NCBI GenBank assembly: GCA_025453675.1
Contig: JALOPW010000017.1
Coordinates: 1 to 64,000 of the forward strand
Length of the DNA: 64,000 nucleotides
Direction: 5' to 3'
Origin: Methanolinea sp.
GTDB taxonomy: Archaea > Halobacteriota > Methanomicrobia > Methanomicrobiales > Methanospirillaceae
The translations under genes and the position numbers were made by a program. Within the stretch, counting starts at the first letter, position 1; every line of letters starts with the position of its first letter. A model generated the notes under the pieces. The model was not told where the DNA came from. It searched no databases and was given only the letters and a program-made list of their open reading frames with translations. This document shows, one piece after another, positions 1-9,566 of this stretch.

Positions 1-1146
1 TATTCTGTCTCTCTCACTGCATCGAAATATGAACCGAATTGTACGAGTTCCGATACTCAAGTACTTACAATCATTGTAACACCTCCTTCACCAGAATGCA
101 TTCCTGTTAATGCAACCTTTTATGGAACTCCGACTTCCGGGCTGCTTCCTCTCAATGTCCAATTCACCGACACGTCAACCGGTTCGCCTACAAACTGGTC
201 ATGGATTTTTGGAGACGGGGCCACATCAAATCTGCAAAACCCCAATCATACATACAATTCTGTTGGAAATTTTACTGTATCACTCACTGTATCTAAAAAT
301 GAGCCGAACTGCAGTTCTCTCCATAAATTGACCGTCCCTGGCTACATCCAGGTTAGTTGTCCCCAGGTTATTGCTGCGTTTACCGGCGAACCCCGGGCAG
401 GGGAAATCCCTTTAACCGTAAAATTTTCAGATACATCAACTGGAAATCCCACTTCGTGGCTCTGGTCATTTGGAGACGGCGGAACATCAAATATCCAGAA
501 CCCTGAACATCAATATACATCAATCGGTCCTTTTACCGTGACTTTAAATGCCAGTAACAATTGTGGGAATAGTAATGTAATTAGCTATCTTAATTTTATA
601 TCTCCATCTCTATCGGGGACTGGAGATGTGATAAATCTCACCAAGATGTGCGGTGCCAGAGGATATCTGAAGGGAGGGACGTACTATCAATTTGGTGATA
701 GTTCTGTTGAAAGAATCACTATTAACAAAAATACCTATACTGATTTAAATAAGAAAGTTGTGAAACTTGAGATAAATGGTGATCTGACTTCAGGTCATCT
801 CTATATGGATCATCCTAGCTGTAACGATTTTTCATTTAATGTAAAAATGTATGTAGATGGGATTTTAAGGGATACAGGCCTTGTTACGGCGATAACCGCC
901 CAAGCAAATAAGAATAGTGATGAATCGACCTTAACATATGTCCTCGATCCATCCTGTATAGCATATACTCACCTAATCATCAATAGTAAGGACATTATTA
1001 ACCAGAATAACAATAGCGCGAGAATGGAAATTTCAAATATGAAGATTATTCACGATAATAATGATCCATATGTGAACAAATTCATTATTAATCTTGATGG
1101 AAATCATAATCAGATCAATACACAGGGAGATATTGTAGTGTATTAA
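1..1146 (+). CDS. PKD-domain surface protein (5' end outside window)
   Basis: Frame 1 is open from base 1 to the stop at 1146, so the track's start at 328 is only an internal Met and the gene begins upstream of the window. About 381 codons are visible. Two PKD domains are clear: one around residues 35-110 with the signature WIFGDGATS and one around 120-200 with WLWSFGDGGTS. About 180 residues follow with no family I recognise. PKD domains are extracellular beta-sandwich modules common in methanogen surface proteins. The C-terminal part loosely resembles the C-terminal domain of the next two PKD genes (FSFNVKMYVDG against FRFDQVRMFVNG). The gene is visibly AT-richer than its neighbours. The missing N-terminus hides any signal peptide. 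Confidence 0.85.
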   Translation, partial: YSVSLTASKYEPNCTSSDTQVLTIIVTPPSPECIPVNATFYGTPTSGLLPLNVQFTDTSTGSPTNWSWIFGDGATSNLQNPNHTYNSVGNFTVSLTVSKNEPNCSSLHKLTVPGYIQVSCPQVIAAFTGEPRAGEIPLTVKFSDTSTGNPTSWLWSFGDGGTSNIQNPEHQYTSIGPFTVTLNASNNCGNSNVISYLNFISPSLSGTGDVINLTKMCGARGYLKGGTYYQFGDSSVERITINKNTYTDLNKKVVKLEINGDLTSGHLYMDHPSCNDFSFNVKMYVDGILRDTGLVTAITAQANKNSDESTLTYVLDPSCIAYTHLIINSKDIINQNNNSARMEISNMKIIHDNNDPYVNKFIINLDGNHNQINTQGDIVVY

Positions 1147-1205
1147 GCAAATCCATTTTTCATAAAAGGGAAAAGAATACAGATTTGAAATATTCTGGTT
1201 GGGTT

Positions 1206-2423
1206 ATGGATAAACCAAGAATAACTTTTAAAAAAGCGATAATTGGATTAATTTTGCTAACCGGTGTAATTATTTCAATTTTCCTCGCCATCTCCCTCCT
1301 CACCACCCCAACCCCCCGCACCACCACCCAGTTCAACCTCACCATAACAGAGAGTCAAATCATTATCACCCACACGGGTGGAGAATCCCTCCAATGCGAC
1401 CACCTGGCCATCCTCATGAACAGCGAGCCGGTTCCATTCTCTGATGGCAGCATTGACTGCCCCTGGTCCATTGGGGAGACCCTGACAATCCCACTCACTT
1501 CAACAGACACCATCCAGACAATCAGGATTCTTTATGATTCGGGCAAAGGCCCCTCTGAATTGCTCTATACCGAGATACCAGCACAATTACCAGAGCCAGG
1601 GACAACCAGTATTCCGACACCGGTCACGACAACAATCCCTCTGACTCCAACCCCCACCTCAACCCCAGGCCTCCCTCTCGCCTCCTTCAACGCGACCCCG
1701 AAATCCGGCCCGGTCCCTCTCCCGGTCCAATTCACCGACACCTCCACCGGAGTCCCGGAGGAGTGGCTCTGGTCCTTCGGGGATGGCATGAGCTCCACCC
1801 TGAAAGACCCCCGCCATACCTACATGCGGGAAGGCAGCTACCAGGTGGGCCTCACGGTGAAAAACGCATTCGGCGGGCATACCCGGATCAGTCAGGGCTA
1901 CATCACAGTCACCCCGGCAGGAGAGCGGGATATTTTCCTGGAGGCACAACGCGGTGCGGCGGTCTCCCCCGGTGGATTCATCGAGTTCACGGTCACAAAA
2001 CCGGGTACCAGGATCAAAATCGGTGGGGGAACAATCGACCTTCCTGCCGGTGCACGGGTCCGTCTGACCGTGGATGACGGAGGTAAGGGGAAGGTGTCCA
2101 TACGGGACGGATCGATCGTTCTCTTCGCGTTCGATATGGTCACACTCTCCACCGATGGGATCGAACGAACCAGGGGAGCGGTGCAGGACATCTCGGTGCC
2201 GGGGTACGACGGCCTGCTCTCCAGCATCAACCTCGAAGTTGCGGGGGGATCGGGAGATATTCGCATCCTGGAGGAAGGGTTGCCCGTCTCTATCAACGCA
2301 ACGGAGTCCCACCTCGTCCTGACCTCCCTTCGTCCAGGTGCGTCTGGTATGATGACGCTGGACTGCTACCAGCCGGATTCCACGTCCTTCCAGGGTGCGG
2401 TCACCTCGTATTCTATCGTGTAA
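1206..2423 (+). CDS. Pilin-like PKD-domain surface protein
   Basis: A predicted surface protein of about 405 residues. I prefer the ATG at 1206 (MDKPRITFKK) to 1185 because it puts a short basic segment directly before the single hydrophobic helix (AIIGLILLTGVIISIFLAI), as in archaeal type IV pilin-like precursors. After the helix come a pilin-N-like region with THTGGESL, a Thr/Pro-rich linker, one PKD domain (WLWSFGDGMSS) and a C-terminal domain of about 170 residues shared with the next gene (SPGGFIEF, VPGYDGLLSS). It lies 59 bases after the preceding PKD gene. The role is probably cell-surface or pilus-associated. The ligand is unknown. Confidence 0.85.
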   Translation: MDKPRITFKKAIIGLILLTGVIISIFLAISLLTTPTPRTTTQFNLTITESQIIITHTGGESLQCDHLAILMNSEPVPFSDGSIDCPWSIGETLTIPLTSTDTIQTIRILYDSGKGPSELLYTEIPAQLPEPGTTSIPTPVTTTIPLTPTPTSTPGLPLASFNATPKSGPVPLPVQFTDTSTGVPEEWLWSFGDGMSSTLKDPRHTYMREGSYQVGLTVKNAFGGHTRISQGYITVTPAGERDIFLEAQRGAAVSPGGFIEFTVTKPGTRIKIGGGTIDLPAGARVRLTVDDGGKGKVSIRDGSIVLFAFDMVTLSTDGIERTRGAVQDISVPGYDGLLSSINLEVAGGSGDIRILEEGLPVSINATESHLVLTSLRPGASGMMTLDCYQPDSTSFQGAVTSYSIV

Positions 2424-2638
2424 GGTTCTCTCCATTTTTCCACACGCCCCCCCTCATCTTCTTCACTCTGCAGCCCCGCAAGACACGTCCTTTCACTCAT
2501 TCACGCCGAAAATATGCCGAAATGGGGGATAGATTGATATAGGGTCAGGAGAGATGAAATTTAAATACCTGATCTGAAGGGCCATTGAGCCAATCGGCTC
2601 TTTTAGTGAAGGGGAGAGAATTTTTCGAGTGGAGCAGA

Positions 2639-4171
2639 ATGGATCGGGAATCGGCAATCTCTAAAAATATCATAATGGCACTGATCGCAGCGGTGGTGAT
2701 CATCATGGCGGTCATGGTGGTGGTGATGATCTTCTTCCCACCCCAGCCTGATATCGTGCCCCAGTTCAATGCCAACATCGAACGGTCAGGGAACATCGTC
2801 TACCTCTACCATGACGGAGGAGACCCACTCCAGAAGGGAAGGACCGTTTTGAGGGTCAACGGCCAGGACATCCCGGATTCCTCCATTGCCTTCCTCCATG
2901 CCCAGGACTGGCCATGGACTCCTGGGAAGACGATGCGCATCCAGTATGACGGGCCAGGGACCCCTGACCTTGTCCAGGTGATCTACTCCGGCGGAGCAGG
3001 CGAGATGCTGGTGTTCTCCGACCAGGCAGCCCCGGCACAGGCCACCCCCATCCCGGTCTCCACCGTTGGGGTCCCGGTGGTGACAGCCACCACCGGTGTG
3101 CCCGCCACTCCGGTGGGAACCGCAGCAGTGACCGCACCTGCCTCACCCGCGGTGACCGATGTAACTCCGTCTGCCCCGCAGCCTCCCCAGGCCGTCTTCA
3201 CTGCCGACCCCCGCGCCGGCCAGCTCCCGCTGGCAGTCCAGTTCACTGATACGAGCATTGGAACCCCCACCTCGTGGCTCTGGAATTTCGGAGACGGGGA
3301 ATCGTCTGACCAGAGGAACCCGCAACACACCTACAAGAACCCGGGGTTGTATTCTGTGTCCCTGACTGTGCGAAACCAGTACGGGACTGGTCAGAAGACA
3401 GAGGCTGGCTTCATCTCAGCCGGGACTCTCCCGACAGCCCAGTTTGCCGCAATACCCGCGCAGGGGACACTCCCGCTGGTGGTCCACTTCAATGATCTCT
3501 CGTCAGGGATGCCCTCTGCATATGCATGGGACTTCGGAGACGGGGGAACTTCCACTGAGAAGAACCCCCTCCATACCTACACCAGAGAAGGCGCCTATGA
3601 CGTGACCCTGACCGTCGGGAACCAGTATGGATACAATACCCGCATCCAGAGCGGAGCGGTCCAGGTGACGGCCCCCCAGAGGGTGGACGTCTACCTTACA
3701 GGAAGCCGGATGGGGACCCTCTCCCCCGGGTACCTGCAGTTCCTTGTCACCGGGGAGGGAGGCTGGATCAAGATCGCCGGGTCCAGGTATTCCTTCACAG
3801 CCGGCGACTCCGTGCAACTCTTTGTCGATGACAGCCAGAGCGGTATGATCGACGTGAACGCACTCGGGATAGCCGGGTTCCGTTTCGACCAGGTGCGCAT
3901 GTTTGTGAATGGCAACCTGGTCCGGAGCGGTATCTCCTCTGATATCTGGGTGCCATCCTATGCGGGTCTCCTCTCCACTCTCTCCGCGACCATCCCGCCG
4001 GGGGACTCCAATACAGTCCTCTTCATCAACAATGGCAGGATCATCCCCGGTCCTGCACAGCAGGTCACTCTCTCAGGTCTCGGGGAGAACAGTCTCGGAC
4101 AAATGAGCCTGATCATCAAGCCCGGGTCCCTCGAATACCGCGGCGGCGCTGAATCCTACGCGGTCACCTGA
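2639..4171 (+). CDS. Pilin-like surface protein with two PKD domains
   Basis: About 510 residues from the ATG at 2639 (MDRESAISKN). The track start at 2585 adds 18 residues that do not look like a signal segment. Order: a hydrophobic helix (IIMALIAAVVIIMAVMVVVMI), a pilin-N-like region with YHDGGDPL, a Thr/Ala/Pro-rich linker, PKD 1 (WLWNFGDGESS), PKD 2 (AWDFGDGGTS), then a C-terminal domain matching the preceding gene (LSPGYLQFLV, VPSYAGLLST, ending GAESYAVT). It is probably a paralogue of the preceding gene with one PKD unit gained or lost. It ends before an oligo-T/oligo-A tract that may terminate transcription. Confidence 0.87.
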   Translation: MDRESAISKNIIMALIAAVVIIMAVMVVVMIFFPPQPDIVPQFNANIERSGNIVYLYHDGGDPLQKGRTVLRVNGQDIPDSSIAFLHAQDWPWTPGKTMRIQYDGPGTPDLVQVIYSGGAGEMLVFSDQAAPAQATPIPVSTVGVPVVTATTGVPATPVGTAAVTAPASPAVTDVTPSAPQPPQAVFTADPRAGQLPLAVQFTDTSIGTPTSWLWNFGDGESSDQRNPQHTYKNPGLYSVSLTVRNQYGTGQKTEAGFISAGTLPTAQFAAIPAQGTLPLVVHFNDLSSGMPSAYAWDFGDGGTSTEKNPLHTYTREGAYDVTLTVGNQYGYNTRIQSGAVQVTAPQRVDVYLTGSRMGTLSPGYLQFLVTGEGGWIKIAGSRYSFTAGDSVQLFVDDSQSGMIDVNALGIAGFRFDQVRMFVNGNLVRSGISSDIWVPSYAGLLSTLSATIPPGDSNTVLFINNGRIIPGPAQQVTLSGLGENSLGQMSLIIKPGSLEYRGGAESYAVT

Positions 4172-4203
4172 TACCCTGCGGAATAGAGGAGATCATCCCC
4201 CCC

Positions 4204-4220
4204 TTTTTTTTAAAAAAAAA
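4204..4220. terminator. Bidirectional oligo-T/oligo-A tract
   Basis: Eight T residues followed directly by nine A residues lie between the convergent PKD gene (+) and TPR gene (-). Archaeal RNA polymerase stops at oligo-T in the non-template strand, so this tract offers a stop signal to both genes. No hairpin is needed or obvious. Confidence 0.5.
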
Positions 4221-4384
4221 TGTGAAAATGCCCCATACCATTTCATTCCCATTCCATGTTCGAAAGGTCCATCTGAATCTTCATTGGAAAATCATCCCCT
4301 GCATTTTTGATGCCACATGACTGAAGATGGCGAAGATGCAGTCTTTTTCACTGCCTACCCCCAAATGTAACGATTCCCCCTCTT

Positions 4385-7300
4385 TTAAAGATCCCGGAGC
4401 CGCTGGGATACAAAGTCGGTCAGTTCTTTTGACTCCTGTCGTGCGTATCTCAGGAATCCTTCATAGGCTGACCGTGCCTCGGCAATGCGGGAGAGTTTCT
4501 CGCATGCCAGGGCCTTGTTCAGGTAGGCACGGGCATATCCGCGTTGAATGGAGAGGGCCCGGTCGAATTCGCGGATGGCCTCCTCGCTCTGGTTGCGGTT
4601 GTAATAGATGTTGCCCATGTTGTAATAGGCCTCTGCAAGGTCTGGTTTCAACTCCACTGCCCGGTTAAAATCGGCAATGGCTTCTTCATTGAGACCTTTC
4701 TTCCCGAATTCTATTCCCCTGTTATAATAGGCGGTGGGATTTTCGGGATTAATCTCGATGGCACGGGTGAAATCAGCAATAGCTTCGTTGTACATACCAC
4801 GGCCGGCATATGCATTTCCACGGTTGTTCCAGGCTTTCTCATTCCGGGGGGCGAACTCGATGGTAGCGGTATAATCGGCAATCGCCTCTTCCAGTCGCTC
4901 CACTCTCTGGTAGGCAACCCCCCTGTTGTAATAGGCCTCGGCAAGGTCCGGCTTGATCTGGATGGCAAGGGAAAAGTCCTCCATCGCCTGGTCGATCAGC
5001 CCCTTCTTTCCGTATTCTATTCCCCGGTTGTAATAGGCAGTGGGATTCTGGGGATTTATCCCGATGGCACGGGTGAAATCAGCAATGGCCTCGTCGTTCT
5101 GGCCTTTTCCGGCATACGCATTCCCGCGGTTATTGTAGGCTTTCTCGTTCTCGGGCTGCAATTCCAGCGCCCCCTGGTAATCACGTATGGCCTCGTCGAG
5201 CATCCCTTTCTTGTGAAATGCTACTCCCCTGTTGTAGTAGGCCTCCCCGAGATCAGGCCGCAATACAATGGCTTCACCGAGGTCGGCAATGGCCTCATCA
5301 AGCATCCCGTGCTCCCCGTATTCTATCCCCCGGTTATAATAGGCGGTAGCATTGCGGGGGTTCAGCTCGATGGCACGGGTGAAATCCGCAATGGCTTCTT
5401 CGAAGAGGCCTTTTCCGGCATACGCATTCCCCCGGTTATTATAGGCCTTCTCATTCTCGGGATTGAGATTGATGGTGCGGGAAAAATCCGTGATAGCTTC
5501 GTCTATCCTCCCCAGACGATCATACAGGAGACCCCTGGCGAGATACGTGCTCTCCTCCCCGGGAGATATCTCGATCGCCCGCGTGAGATCGGAGACTGCC
5601 TCTTCGTACCTTCCTTCCTGGCCGTACTCGGCAGCCCTGGCGATATACACTTCCCAGGCCTTTGCATTCAGGCGAAGAGCATTGGATAAATCATCAATCG
5701 CCTTTCCGGTCTTTCCGCAGCGGCTAAACTCCTGCCCACGGCGGAGATACGCCTCGTAATACCGGGGATCTATCTCGAGGACCCGGGAGAAATCAGCGAC
5801 TGCCTCTGCTGACTGCTCCATGGCGGAATATTCCATCCCCCGCTGCAGGAGCACCTGCAGGTTCACCGGGCTGATCAAAAGGGCCTTTGTATAGTCCTGG
5901 ATCGCCTCCTGTCGCTTTCCTGCCTGCTGAAATACGCGTGCCCGCTGCACGTAGGCCTCGGCATAGTCAGGGTCTATCTCAATGGCACGGGTAAAGTCCG
6001 CGATTGCCTCATCCACCCTCTGGCTCCTTGAGTACTCGGCACCCCTGTGCAGGTATGCCTCCTTATAGGCGGGGTTATGAGAGATGACTGAAGAGTAATC
6101 GGCAAGTGCCGGTTCCGAAAAACCCTTTCTTGCATACTCAGCACCCCGGTAGAACAGCGCCTCGATACATGCCGGGCGGATCTCCAGGGCACGGGTATAG
6201 TCCCTGATTGCGATGTCAGAGAGTCCGATGCGGGAGAATTCCTTTCCCCTGCAGCAGAGGGCATCCGGATACCCGGGGTTGATCTCCAGGGCTTTGGTAT
6301 ACTCCGATATTGCCTTGTCCGACATCCCGGATTTCTGATACTCGTTCCCCCGCTTGAAGCAGGCCTCGGCATACTGGGGATTGATCTTCAAAGCCCTGGT
6401 ATAGTCATCGATAGCCTCCTCGATCCTGCCGAGGTGATCGTACTCATTCCCCCTGTTGTAATAGGCCTCGATATACCCCGGATCTATATCTATTGCCCTG
6501 GTGAAGTCCTCGATAGCCTTCTCGGAAGATCCCAGCCGTGAGTGTTCCATCCCCCTCCGGTTGTAGAGTTCCGGGTCATCGGGAACATGGTTGATCTCGA
6601 GTGAGAGTTCCAGTATGGCGAGTTCCTGGGCGGCATCCGTTCCCTCTTCGTGAAGGGGGGCATCACTGTCCAGGTTCTCCTCTGCCGGTTCTTCATTCCC
6701 GGGCTTGACGGACGGTTCTCCAACGGGAGTTGATTCGCGCACGTTTCCCGCCTGTATTTCAGGGGAGGCCTGGTTGAAGATCTCAATGGCACGTGAGAAC
6801 TCGGCGATCGCCTCGTCATAGCGCCCCATTCGATTGAAGAGCACCCCCCGGTTGTTATATGCCTCCACAAACCGGGGGTTTATCCCGATGGCCTTGGCAT
6901 AATGCTCAAGCGATGCATCAAAAAGTCCAAGCTTGCTGTACTCCACGCCCAGGTTATTGTATGCCTCTGCATGCTGGGGATTCTTCTCCAGGCATGCGAG
7001 ATAATCAGCGATAGCAGGTTCAGTCTGCTCCATCTTCCCGAGTGCAATACCACGGTTATAGAGGATATCGGCATTTCCAGGGTCGATCTCCAGCGCCCGG
7101 GTATAGTCCGCCACAGCGTCCTGCAGGTGACCCACACGGGAGAACTCGATGCCCCTGTTGAAGAGTGCCTCGATGAAATGGGTGTCGATATCAAAGGCAC
7201 GGGTATAATCCGCGATCGCCTGCTCGTGCATCCCCTTCCTCCCAAAGATAACCCCCCTGTTGTTGTAGGCCGCCACATAACCAGGATCAAGTTCCAGTGC

Positions 7301-7690
7301 TTTTGAAAAGTCCGCCAGGGCCTGTTCATCCTCCCCCAGCCGTGCATACTCGAGGCCACGGTTGTAATAGGCCTCAGTAAAATCAGGATCGGTCTCCAGC
7401 GCGATGGAAAACTCCCGAATTGCCTGTTCCGGCTGATTGAGAAGAGAATATGCGACACCCCTGTTGTAATAGGCCTCGGTGAAGTGGGGGTTGAGCCTGA
7501 TGGCAGAGTGGTAGTCCTCTATTGCCCCCGTGTAATCGCGCTTCCCGGCCCGGGCCACCCCGCGGTTATGATATGCTTCCGTATCTGCCGGGTTGATCTC
7601 AATGGAACGGGAATAATCGGCAATAGCCTCGTCAAACATCCCTTTTTTATGAAAGGCTACCCCCCGGTTGTAATATATCTGTCCGTCCAT
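4385..7690 (-). CDS. Giant TPR-repeat protein (~30 TPRs)
   Basis: An 1101-residue protein built almost wholly of 34-residue tetratricopeptide repeats of the form AYYNRGxxxxxxGxxxEAIxDYxxAIEINP. I count nine repeats at residues 1-308, an acidic linker of about 60 residues rich in Glu, Pro and Asn, then 21 more repeats to the C-terminus. There is no signal peptide or membrane helix, so it is probably a cytoplasmic superhelical scaffold for protein-protein contacts. The last nine full repeats form a threefold duplication of a three-TPR unit. It is transcribed alone, convergent with the PKD genes. The partners are unknown. Confidence 0.93.
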   Translation of the reverse strand: MDGQIYYNRGVAFHKKGMFDEAIADYSRSIEINPADTEAYHNRGVARAGKRDYTGAIEDYHSAIRLNPHFTEAYYNRGVAYSLLNQPEQAIREFSIALETDPDFTEAYYNRGLEYARLGEDEQALADFSKALELDPGYVAAYNNRGVIFGRKGMHEQAIADYTRAFDIDTHFIEALFNRGIEFSRVGHLQDAVADYTRALEIDPGNADILYNRGIALGKMEQTEPAIADYLACLEKNPQHAEAYNNLGVEYSKLGLFDASLEHYAKAIGINPRFVEAYNNRGVLFNRMGRYDEAIAEFSRAIEIFNQASPEIQAGNVRESTPVGEPSVKPGNEEPAEENLDSDAPLHEEGTDAAQELAILELSLEINHVPDDPELYNRRGMEHSRLGSSEKAIEDFTRAIDIDPGYIEAYYNRGNEYDHLGRIEEAIDDYTRALKINPQYAEACFKRGNEYQKSGMSDKAISEYTKALEINPGYPDALCCRGKEFSRIGLSDIAIRDYTRALEIRPACIEALFYRGAEYARKGFSEPALADYSSVISHNPAYKEAYLHRGAEYSRSQRVDEAIADFTRAIEIDPDYAEAYVQRARVFQQAGKRQEAIQDYTKALLISPVNLQVLLQRGMEYSAMEQSAEAVADFSRVLEIDPRYYEAYLRRGQEFSRCGKTGKAIDDLSNALRLNAKAWEVYIARAAEYGQEGRYEEAVSDLTRAIEISPGEESTYLARGLLYDRLGRIDEAITDFSRTINLNPENEKAYNNRGNAYAGKGLFEEAIADFTRAIELNPRNATAYYNRGIEYGEHGMLDEAIADLGEAIVLRPDLGEAYYNRGVAFHKKGMLDEAIRDYQGALELQPENEKAYNNRGNAYAGKGQNDEAIADFTRAIGINPQNPTAYYNRGIEYGKKGLIDQAMEDFSLAIQIKPDLAEAYYNRGVAYQRVERLEEAIADYTATIEFAPRNEKAWNNRGNAYAGRGMYNEAIADFTRAIEINPENPTAYYNRGIEFGKKGLNEEAIADFNRAVELKPDLAEAYYNMGNIYYNRNQSEEAIREFDRALSIQRGYARAYLNKALACEKLSRIAEARSAYEGFLRYARQESKELTDFVSQRLRDL
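4531..5450 (-). repeat. Threefold 306-bp tandem unit inside the TPR gene
   Basis: TPRs 21-23, 24-26 and 27-29 repeat the same order of three distinct TPR types: EKAYNNRGNAYAGKG, then TAYYNRGIEYG, then EAYYNRGVAF or EAYYNRGVAY (EAYYNMGNIYY in the last copy). The period is 102 residues (306 bp), above the basic 34-residue period. Segmental duplication of a three-repeat block explains this. Coordinates are approximate. Confidence 0.75.
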
Positions 7691-8018
7691 CAGATCCCCC
7701 GTTTACCAGCTGCATGCGGGAACATGCGTACTATACCCCTGATACTCCATGTGTGCCTGGAATAATTAATTATATTGCTTCTTCTCCCGGATCGGGGAAT
7801 ATTTGGGGGCAGGGGGATGACAGGGAAAGGCGAAAACAGGCGACATGCCATGGATACTCATGTTTCGAAATGGTTATAGAGATAAAGCCCACACATCACT
7901 CTGCAACCTGTCCCATCCGGTTCCAGAACCAATCCATCCTTTCACCACGGGTCGGCACTCTTCCTTCGGCGGCAGGAATGGGAGTGCATTCGGGATACGT
8001 ATCCAGAGGAGAAATATC
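7691..8018. other. Intergenic gap with divergent promoters
   Basis: About 330 bases lie between the divergent TPR gene and the secreted protein. An AT-rich stretch (AATTAATTATATTG) near 7765-7778 could hold the TATA box of the TPR gene. Short ORFs here run into the next gene's upstream frame and look spurious. Nothing else was recognised. Confidence 0.4.
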
Positions 8019-8930
8019 ATGCCAGGATTCAGAATACTCATCCTTCTGCTGCTCCTCACTTGTTGTGCGGGTATCACTCTCCCCACCATGGCAGCAGAGA
8101 CGACACAGAAGACCATACTTTACCAGACTGACTTTTCCCAGAGCCCGGGATGGACCACCAACAGCCCCACGCGGTATTACTGGGACCCCGCCCTGCAGAT
8201 GTACCATTTCAAGGCTGAAGGAGGGACGAACGGCTATTCCTTCATCCCTGTGCGGTATGATGGGCAGTCTTTTACCCTGGAGTATGATGTGATTATCCTC
8301 ACTTCAGAGAAGAATAGTGCATTCCGCTTCGGATTGATCAGTTCCGAGATGGACTTCAGCAGAGGCACCAATGTCCTCTCCTCCTTTGAGAATGGAAAGT
8401 ACGGGAGACTGATGTCACTGCGGGTTATCGACCAGAACAACCAGCTCCGGGAAGCTACCAGTTACTACACCTCCTACTGCGGGGAGCTTCCCGGCTGCAA
8501 GACGATTGAGTTCCAGGAGAATGTCACCTACCATGTGACCGTCCGGTACAACAAGGAGATCCAGAACGCGGATATCAGGGTGACAGAGAAGGAGAGCGGT
8601 ACCCTTGTGTGGGGCTACTTTGTATCAGTCGGGCGGGACCTCTTCTTCATGGACCGCCTGGCCGTCACCACCAAGGGCGATTATGCATTCGGGCCATTCA
8701 CCGAGGGGTACATCGATAACGTGGAAGTCGTTGCCTATTCACTGGTTGAAGTCACGCCCACCACGGTTGAACCGACCGTAACCACGCCGGTGGTGACTGT
8801 GCCCCCGACAACTATTCCCACCACGCCGGCACCCACTCCCACTTCCACCCCCTTCGCACCTCATCTCTCCCTCGCAGCGCTTGGTATTGCAGCCCTCTTC
8901 ATTGTTGTCCGCACCATGAGAGGGGACTGA
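8019..8930 (+). CDS. Secreted, C-terminally anchored surface protein
   Basis: I place the start at ATG 8019 (MPGFRILILLLLLTCC) rather than 7845. A strong Shine-Dalgarno AGAGGAG sits just upstream, and the new start opens directly onto a signal peptide. The mature part, roughly residues 25-240, is a beta-rich domain without a name I can give (LYQTDFSQSPGW near its start), perhaps lectin/concanavalin-like. A Thr/Pro linker (VPPTTIPTTPAPTPT) and a terminal hydrophobic helix ending in RTMRGD follow, which is a classic archaeal surface anchor. Total 303 residues. The function is unknown. Confidence 0.8.
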   Translation: MPGFRILILLLLLTCCAGITLPTMAAETTQKTILYQTDFSQSPGWTTNSPTRYYWDPALQMYHFKAEGGTNGYSFIPVRYDGQSFTLEYDVIILTSEKNSAFRFGLISSEMDFSRGTNVLSSFENGKYGRLMSLRVIDQNNQLREATSYYTSYCGELPGCKTIEFQENVTYHVTVRYNKEIQNADIRVTEKESGTLVWGYFVSVGRDLFFMDRLAVTTKGDYAFGPFTEGYIDNVEVVAYSLVEVTPTTVEPTVTTPVVTVPPTTIPTTPAPTPTSTPFAPHLSLAALGIAALFIVVRTMRGD

Positions 8931-8970
8931 ACCGATCGCCAGTCCCCTTCTTCTTTTATGGCTTTTTAGA

Positions 8971-9260
8971 TATCTGGTATGGGTAGGATTGATGAACCGG
9001 ATATCCATTGTGGGGGCTGTTTGCCCCACACCCCCACATGCGATGCCGGGCCGCCGCCCCCGAAATTGCCGCGAAGGTTCCACCAATCGATGCCTGGGGC
9101 AGCACTTCGGCTGCCAATGGTGCCTTTGAGAATGTGGGAATGATTTGAGAACCATAACACGGATCATGGGGACTGCGGCTGTTGGAGTGACTGAATTGGT
9201 ATGTAGATTTTTGCCTCCTAATAACCTCAATTCAGTCTCCCCATACAAAACAGCGAGGAG
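8971..9260 (+). repeat. ~290-bp dispersed intergenic repeat, copy A
   Basis: This block recurs in inverted orientation at 22508-22787. It holds a GC-rich core with the hairpin GGCAGC-acttcg-GCTGCC, and a flank with GACTGAAT...ATTCAGTC arms in copy B. The core is nearly identical between copies and the flanks have diverged. The ORFs predicted here exist only because the DNA is shared. It is probably a non-autonomous mobile element remnant. Confidence 0.75.
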
Positions 9261-9315
9261 GAGTAAAAATACGTCACATGGTACCGGATAACCGCGAGAA
9301 GAGAATACAAGAGAA

Positions 9316-9400
9316 TGCGAGGGATGGGATTTGAACCCAAGAACTCCTTCGAGACTAGCCCCTCAAGCTAGCGCCTTTGACCTGGCTCGGCAACCCTCGC
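9316..9400 (-). tRNA. tRNA-Leu (anticodon GAG)
   Basis: The reverse complement folds as a class II tRNA. The acceptor stem is GCGAGGG/CCCTCGC with discriminator A at 9316. The D arm is GCC...GGC. The anticodon stem is CTAGC/GCTAG around the loop TTGAGGG, giving anticodon GAG for leucine CUC/CUU codons. A long variable arm and a T loop TTCAAAT follow. The outermost T-stem pair appears to be a T-T mismatch. There is no intron, and CCA is not encoded. The long variable arm fits Leu. Confidence 0.93.
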
Positions 9401-9566
9401 TCCGTGCCATACTACATGGATGCCTCTCCGAAATAAGGTTATCCATATTCAGGGAAATGGAGAGTCCGATTCCCCGTCCTACCTGCCAGGGGATGATCTT
9501 CACCACACAACAGTGCAGGGAATTGACCAGGGATGTATATTAATAATCAGACCATAGATCTTCACT

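Noticed and set aside
1659-2435. 258-residue antisense ORF
   Set aside because: Antisense to the PKD gene; composition explained by that gene's codon bias.
4544-5689. 381-residue plus-strand ORF opposite the TPR gene
   Set aside because: It lies wholly inside the TPR gene and its sequence simply mirrors the repeats; no family features.
4531-7600. CRISPR-like periodic repeats
   Set aside because: The period of 102 bp is coding (34 residues) and the sequence between is not spacer-like; it is TPR.
8739-9248. 169-residue minus-strand ORF
   Set aside because: It crosses the 290-bp repeat and overlaps the 3' end of a real gene; similarity with 22476-22988 is due to shared repeat DNA.
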